Assembly: GCA_023301545.1 (NCBI GenBank)
Contig: JALZUI010000130.1
Coordinates: forward strand, 1-7,502
Source of the DNA: Akkermansiaceae bacterium
GTDB lineage: Bacteria > Verrucomicrobiota > Verrucomicrobiia > Verrucomicrobiales > Akkermansiaceae
DNA: 7,502 bases
Direction: 5' to 3'
The notes beneath the pieces were generated by a model. That model did no database searches. It saw only the letters and a program-made list of their open reading frames with translations, and was not told the origin of the DNA. The translations under genes were made by a program, and so were the position numbers. Shown here in pieces: positions 5,280-7,502 of the stretch. Position 1 is the stretch's first letter, and each line of letters starts with the position of its first letter.

Positions 5280-6626
5280 ATGGATATCATTATCGTAGGG
5301 GCGGGAGAAATCGGCCGGTACTTGGCGCAAGAGCTCTCCAAACAACAGCATAGTATCAGTGTGATTGAGCAAAATCCGACCTTGGCGTTGGAGCTCGAGC
5401 AAGCTGTTGATGCGAAGGTTATTCTCGGGGATGGATCAAAGGCGAGTACCCTGATCGATGCCCATGTGGAGAACTGTAAGCTCTTCATTGCGCTTACCAA
5501 TGATAACACCGTCAATATTGTCAGTTGCTCGATGGCCAAAAAGATGGGAGCTACTGAGGTCTTATGCCGAATGCACCCACGCCTGCAGAGTCAGGAATGG
5601 CTCTTTGATTACCGTGGCCACTTCGGACTCGACCACCTTTTCAGCTCAGAGAAACTTAGTGCGCTAGAGCTGTCGAAGTATATTCGTAACCCAGACGCCT
5701 TAGCGGTAGAAGAACTAGCCAGCGGCAAAATCGAGCTCCAGCAGCTCCGCGTCAGCCCTAAGAGTGATCTGGTGGGTAAAACCATGCAGGAGGCTAAATT
5801 CCCTGACAAAACAAGGGTCGCGCTACTAGGCCGTAAGGGGGAGAGCTTTATCCCCACCGCCGAAACAATCATTCTCGAACGTGATATTATCACTGTCTTT
5901 GGTGAACCTAAGCGACTACGTGATCTCTCTAAACGCATAATCCAGACTGAACGAGTCGTCAAAGATCTCCGTATTGCTATATTCGGAGGAGGAGAATACG
6001 GATTCGCGCTCGCCCAGATGCTGGAAGCTTGGGGCTGTAAGATCCGAGTGTTTGAGGAAGAGGAGAAACGCTGCCAGTTCCTAAGCGAGCAACTCCAATC
6101 CTCTACCATCATCCACGCTGATGCCACCATGATGGATGAGCTCAAGGATGAGCAAATCGACGAGGCCGACTTCTTCGTCGCCACCAGCGAATCTGATGAA
6201 GATAATGTCATGAGCTGTTTACAGGCTCACCACCTCGGCGCTAAAAAGTGTCTAACCCTGATCCACCGATCCGATTATGCCCGAACGATTAGTCGAGTTG
6301 GCCGTAATCTGGGGATCAGAGCAGCCATTAGCCCTCGGGAAGCCACACGCCGTGATATTGAACGCTTCCTCACTGATGACCAATTCCACGTTGTACGCAG
6401 CTACTCTGACAATGACGTGATTGAGATGCTTGTTAGGGAAGGCTCAGCTGTTGACGGGAAAGAAGTCAACGAAGTCGAATGGCCACCAGAGTGTGTCCTC
6501 ATTGGCCTCGTGCACGAGACCGAAGCGATCGTCCCGGGCGCCAAAGATAAGATGTCTGCTGGTGACCTGATCTACGCAATGGTCAGTAAGAGCAGTTGTA
6601 AAAAATTCGTGAAACTACTGAAGTGA
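5280..6626 (+). CDS. trkA: Trk potassium uptake system, NAD-binding regulatory subunit TrkA
   Basis: TrkA is the cytoplasmic regulatory ring of the Trk potassium importer; it binds NAD(H) and in some species ATP, and gates the TrkH pore. This copy is 448 residues, close to the usual 458, and has the duplicated RCK layout. The first Rossmann domain (1 to about 125) opens with MDIIIVGAGEIGRYLAQELS, with glycine motif G7-A-G-E-I-G12, acidic E30 for the ribose and GDGS (50-53). The first RCK_C is about 140-225 (VGKTMQEAKFPDKTRVALL, 165-183). The second Rossmann (about 230-350) has FGGGEYG (235-241), E259 and HADAT (279-283). The second RCK_C (about 365-448) has SAVDGKEVNE and GDLIYAMV. Both nucleotide sites look intact. 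ATG 5280 is the only start in frame, since TAA lies at 5250-5252. No Shine-Dalgarno is in place. The stop overlaps the trkH start. Confidence 0.95.
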   Translation: MDIIIVGAGEIGRYLAQELSKQQHSISVIEQNPTLALELEQAVDAKVILGDGSKASTLIDAHVENCKLFIALTNDNTVNIVSCSMAKKMGATEVLCRMHPRLQSQEWLFDYRGHFGLDHLFSSEKLSALELSKYIRNPDALAVEELASGKIELQQLRVSPKSDLVGKTMQEAKFPDKTRVALLGRKGESFIPTAETIILERDIITVFGEPKRLRDLSKRIIQTERVVKDLRIAIFGGGEYGFALAQMLEAWGCKIRVFEEEEKRCQFLSEQLQSSTIIHADATMMDELKDEQIDEADFFVATSESDEDNVMSCLQAHHLGAKKCLTLIHRSDYARTISRVGRNLGIRAAISPREATRRDIERFLTDDQFHVVRSYSDNDVIEMLVREGSAVDGKEVNEVEWPPECVLIGLVHETEAIVPGAKDKMSAGDLIYAMVSKSSCKKFVKLLK

Positions 6627-7502
6627 AGTACCATATTGTCTCATACCTCCTAGGCGTACTCCTCCTTCTGCAAGGAGCCGCGATGGCTATTTGTGGAGTT
6701 TTCGGCCTATTATTTGAACGGCATCCTGACGGAGCCCTCTTTACGGGAGCAGGTTGCGCCGTCGCTGTGGGTGCGCTGTTGGCCTTCGTTCTAGGAAAAA
6801 AACCCGAGAGCCTACCTAAGCGTGAGGGCCTCATCCTGGTAGGCTTTAGCTGGATTTCCTTTGGCCTCTTTGGGGCGATTCCCTACATGCTAGGCGGGCC
6901 TACGCTAGGATTTGCCGATGCCCTCTTCGAGTCCGTTTCTGGTTTCACCACCACCGGCGCCACCGTAATTAGCGACCTCAGCCTTTGGCCTCACGACATC
7001 CTCCTCTGGCGCGCTTTGACGCAGTGGCTAGGAGGACTTGGAATTCTGGTGTTATTCATGCTCTTCCTCAGTTCCTTAGGGGCAGGTTCTAAGTTCCTCT
7101 TTAAGAACGAATCGGGCTTCCAGCTCAATGACTTTGCTGCGGTGAAAATTCACGATGTCGGGATCATGATCCTTAAGCTCTACATCATCTTAACCGTCAC
7201 CTGTGCTGTAGGGCTAAAGCTCTTTGGCATGACGGGGTTCGAGGCCATTACGCACTCTTTCACCACCATCTCCACAGCGGGCTTTAGTATCTATAGTGAC
7301 AGTATTGCCCATTTCAGTTCGTGGGAAACCGCTTGGATGATCGAGAGCTGGCTGACCTTATTTATGGCCTTAGCCTCTCTAAGCTTCATCTTCTATATCA
7401 TGCTATGGAACCGGAACTTTAAGCGCGCTCGTCAGATCGAGGAAATCCCTCTCTACATTGCGATTCTGGCCGTCGGCTTCTTTTTCATCCTCTATGCCGA
7501 GT
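6623..7502 (+). CDS. trkH: Trk potassium uptake system, pore subunit TrkH (partial, 3' end outside window)
   Basis: TrkH is the inner-membrane potassium-translocating subunit, built from four repeated membrane-P-loop-membrane units. The first 293 residues are here and remain in frame to the window edge. I start it at GTG 6623, giving MKYHIVSYLLGVLLLLQGAA; its first three bases overlap the trkA stop as GTGA, a common sign of translational coupling. Visible parts are helix 1 (about 5-30), helix 2 (about 38-58), KREGLILVGFSWISFGLFG (66-84), the first selectivity loop ESVSGFTTTGATV (103-115), QWLGGLGILVLFMLFLSSLG (134-153), and the second pore loop HSFTTISTAGFS (211-222). TTTGA and STAGF match the filter pattern in which the conserved glycine gives potassium selectivity. 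The third and fourth pore loops are outside. The context with trkA makes the assignment firm. Confidence 0.95.
   Translation, partial: MKYHIVSYLLGVLLLLQGAAMAICGVFGLLFERHPDGALFTGAGCAVAVGALLAFVLGKKPESLPKREGLILVGFSWISFGLFGAIPYMLGGPTLGFADALFESVSGFTTTGATVISDLSLWPHDILLWRALTQWLGGLGILVLFMLFLSSLGAGSKFLFKNESGFQLNDFAAVKIHDVGIMILKLYIILTVTCAVGLKLFGMTGFEAITHSFTTISTAGFSIYSDSIAHFSSWETAWMIESWLTLFMALASLSFIFYIMLWNRNFKRARQIEEIPLYIAILAVGFFFILYAE

Noticed and set aside
5609..6211. 200-residue open frame on the - strand inside trkA
   Set aside because: It lies fully antisense to a clear trkA, is serine-rich low-complexity sequence, and has no recognisable domain; it is a codon-bias shadow.

Overview
The window carries housekeeping genes of a free-living bacterium with roughly 50-55% GC in the conserved genes (hand counts of sampled lines), split by a clearly more AT-rich accessory stretch. 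I cannot fix the taxon from one window. The gene set, an arsenosugar-type ArsM and the near absence of Shine-Dalgarno sequences would suit a marine Gram-negative lineage such as Verrucomicrobiota, but this is inference only.

Left block (1-1981, + strand): the end of dprA (DNA uptake and recombination mediator), then hpt (purine salvage phosphoribosyltransferase), then a dusB-like tRNA-dihydrouridine synthase. All three point the same way with gaps of 82 and 72 bp, so they may be co-transcribed. A strong hairpin at 1947-1981, with A and T runs on both sides, can terminate this block and also the convergent gene beyond it.

Middle block (1998-5270): arsM on the - strand encodes an arsenic methyltransferase with a C-terminal extension, probably of the arsenosugar-pathway type. 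No arsenic partner gene lies in the window. Next come a 113-residue three-helix membrane protein (- strand) with its own strong ribosome binding site and an operator-like palindrome, a 452-bp gene-free AT-rich stretch with small hairpins, and a 309-residue protein of unknown function (+ strand). This last gene is followed by a 13-bp hairpin and then a 14-bp perfect inverted repeat enclosing 56 bp. The stretch from about 3150 to 5270 looks like accessory DNA between two conserved blocks.

Right block (5280-7502, + strand): trkA and trkH form a tight pair sharing the 4-bp overlap GTGA. They encode the NAD-binding regulatory subunit and the pore subunit of a Trk potassium uptake system. trkH runs off the window's end.

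No rRNA, tRNA, CRISPR array, transposase or integrase was seen. The least explained part is 3725-5270: the unknown 309-residue gene and the inverted repeats around it.
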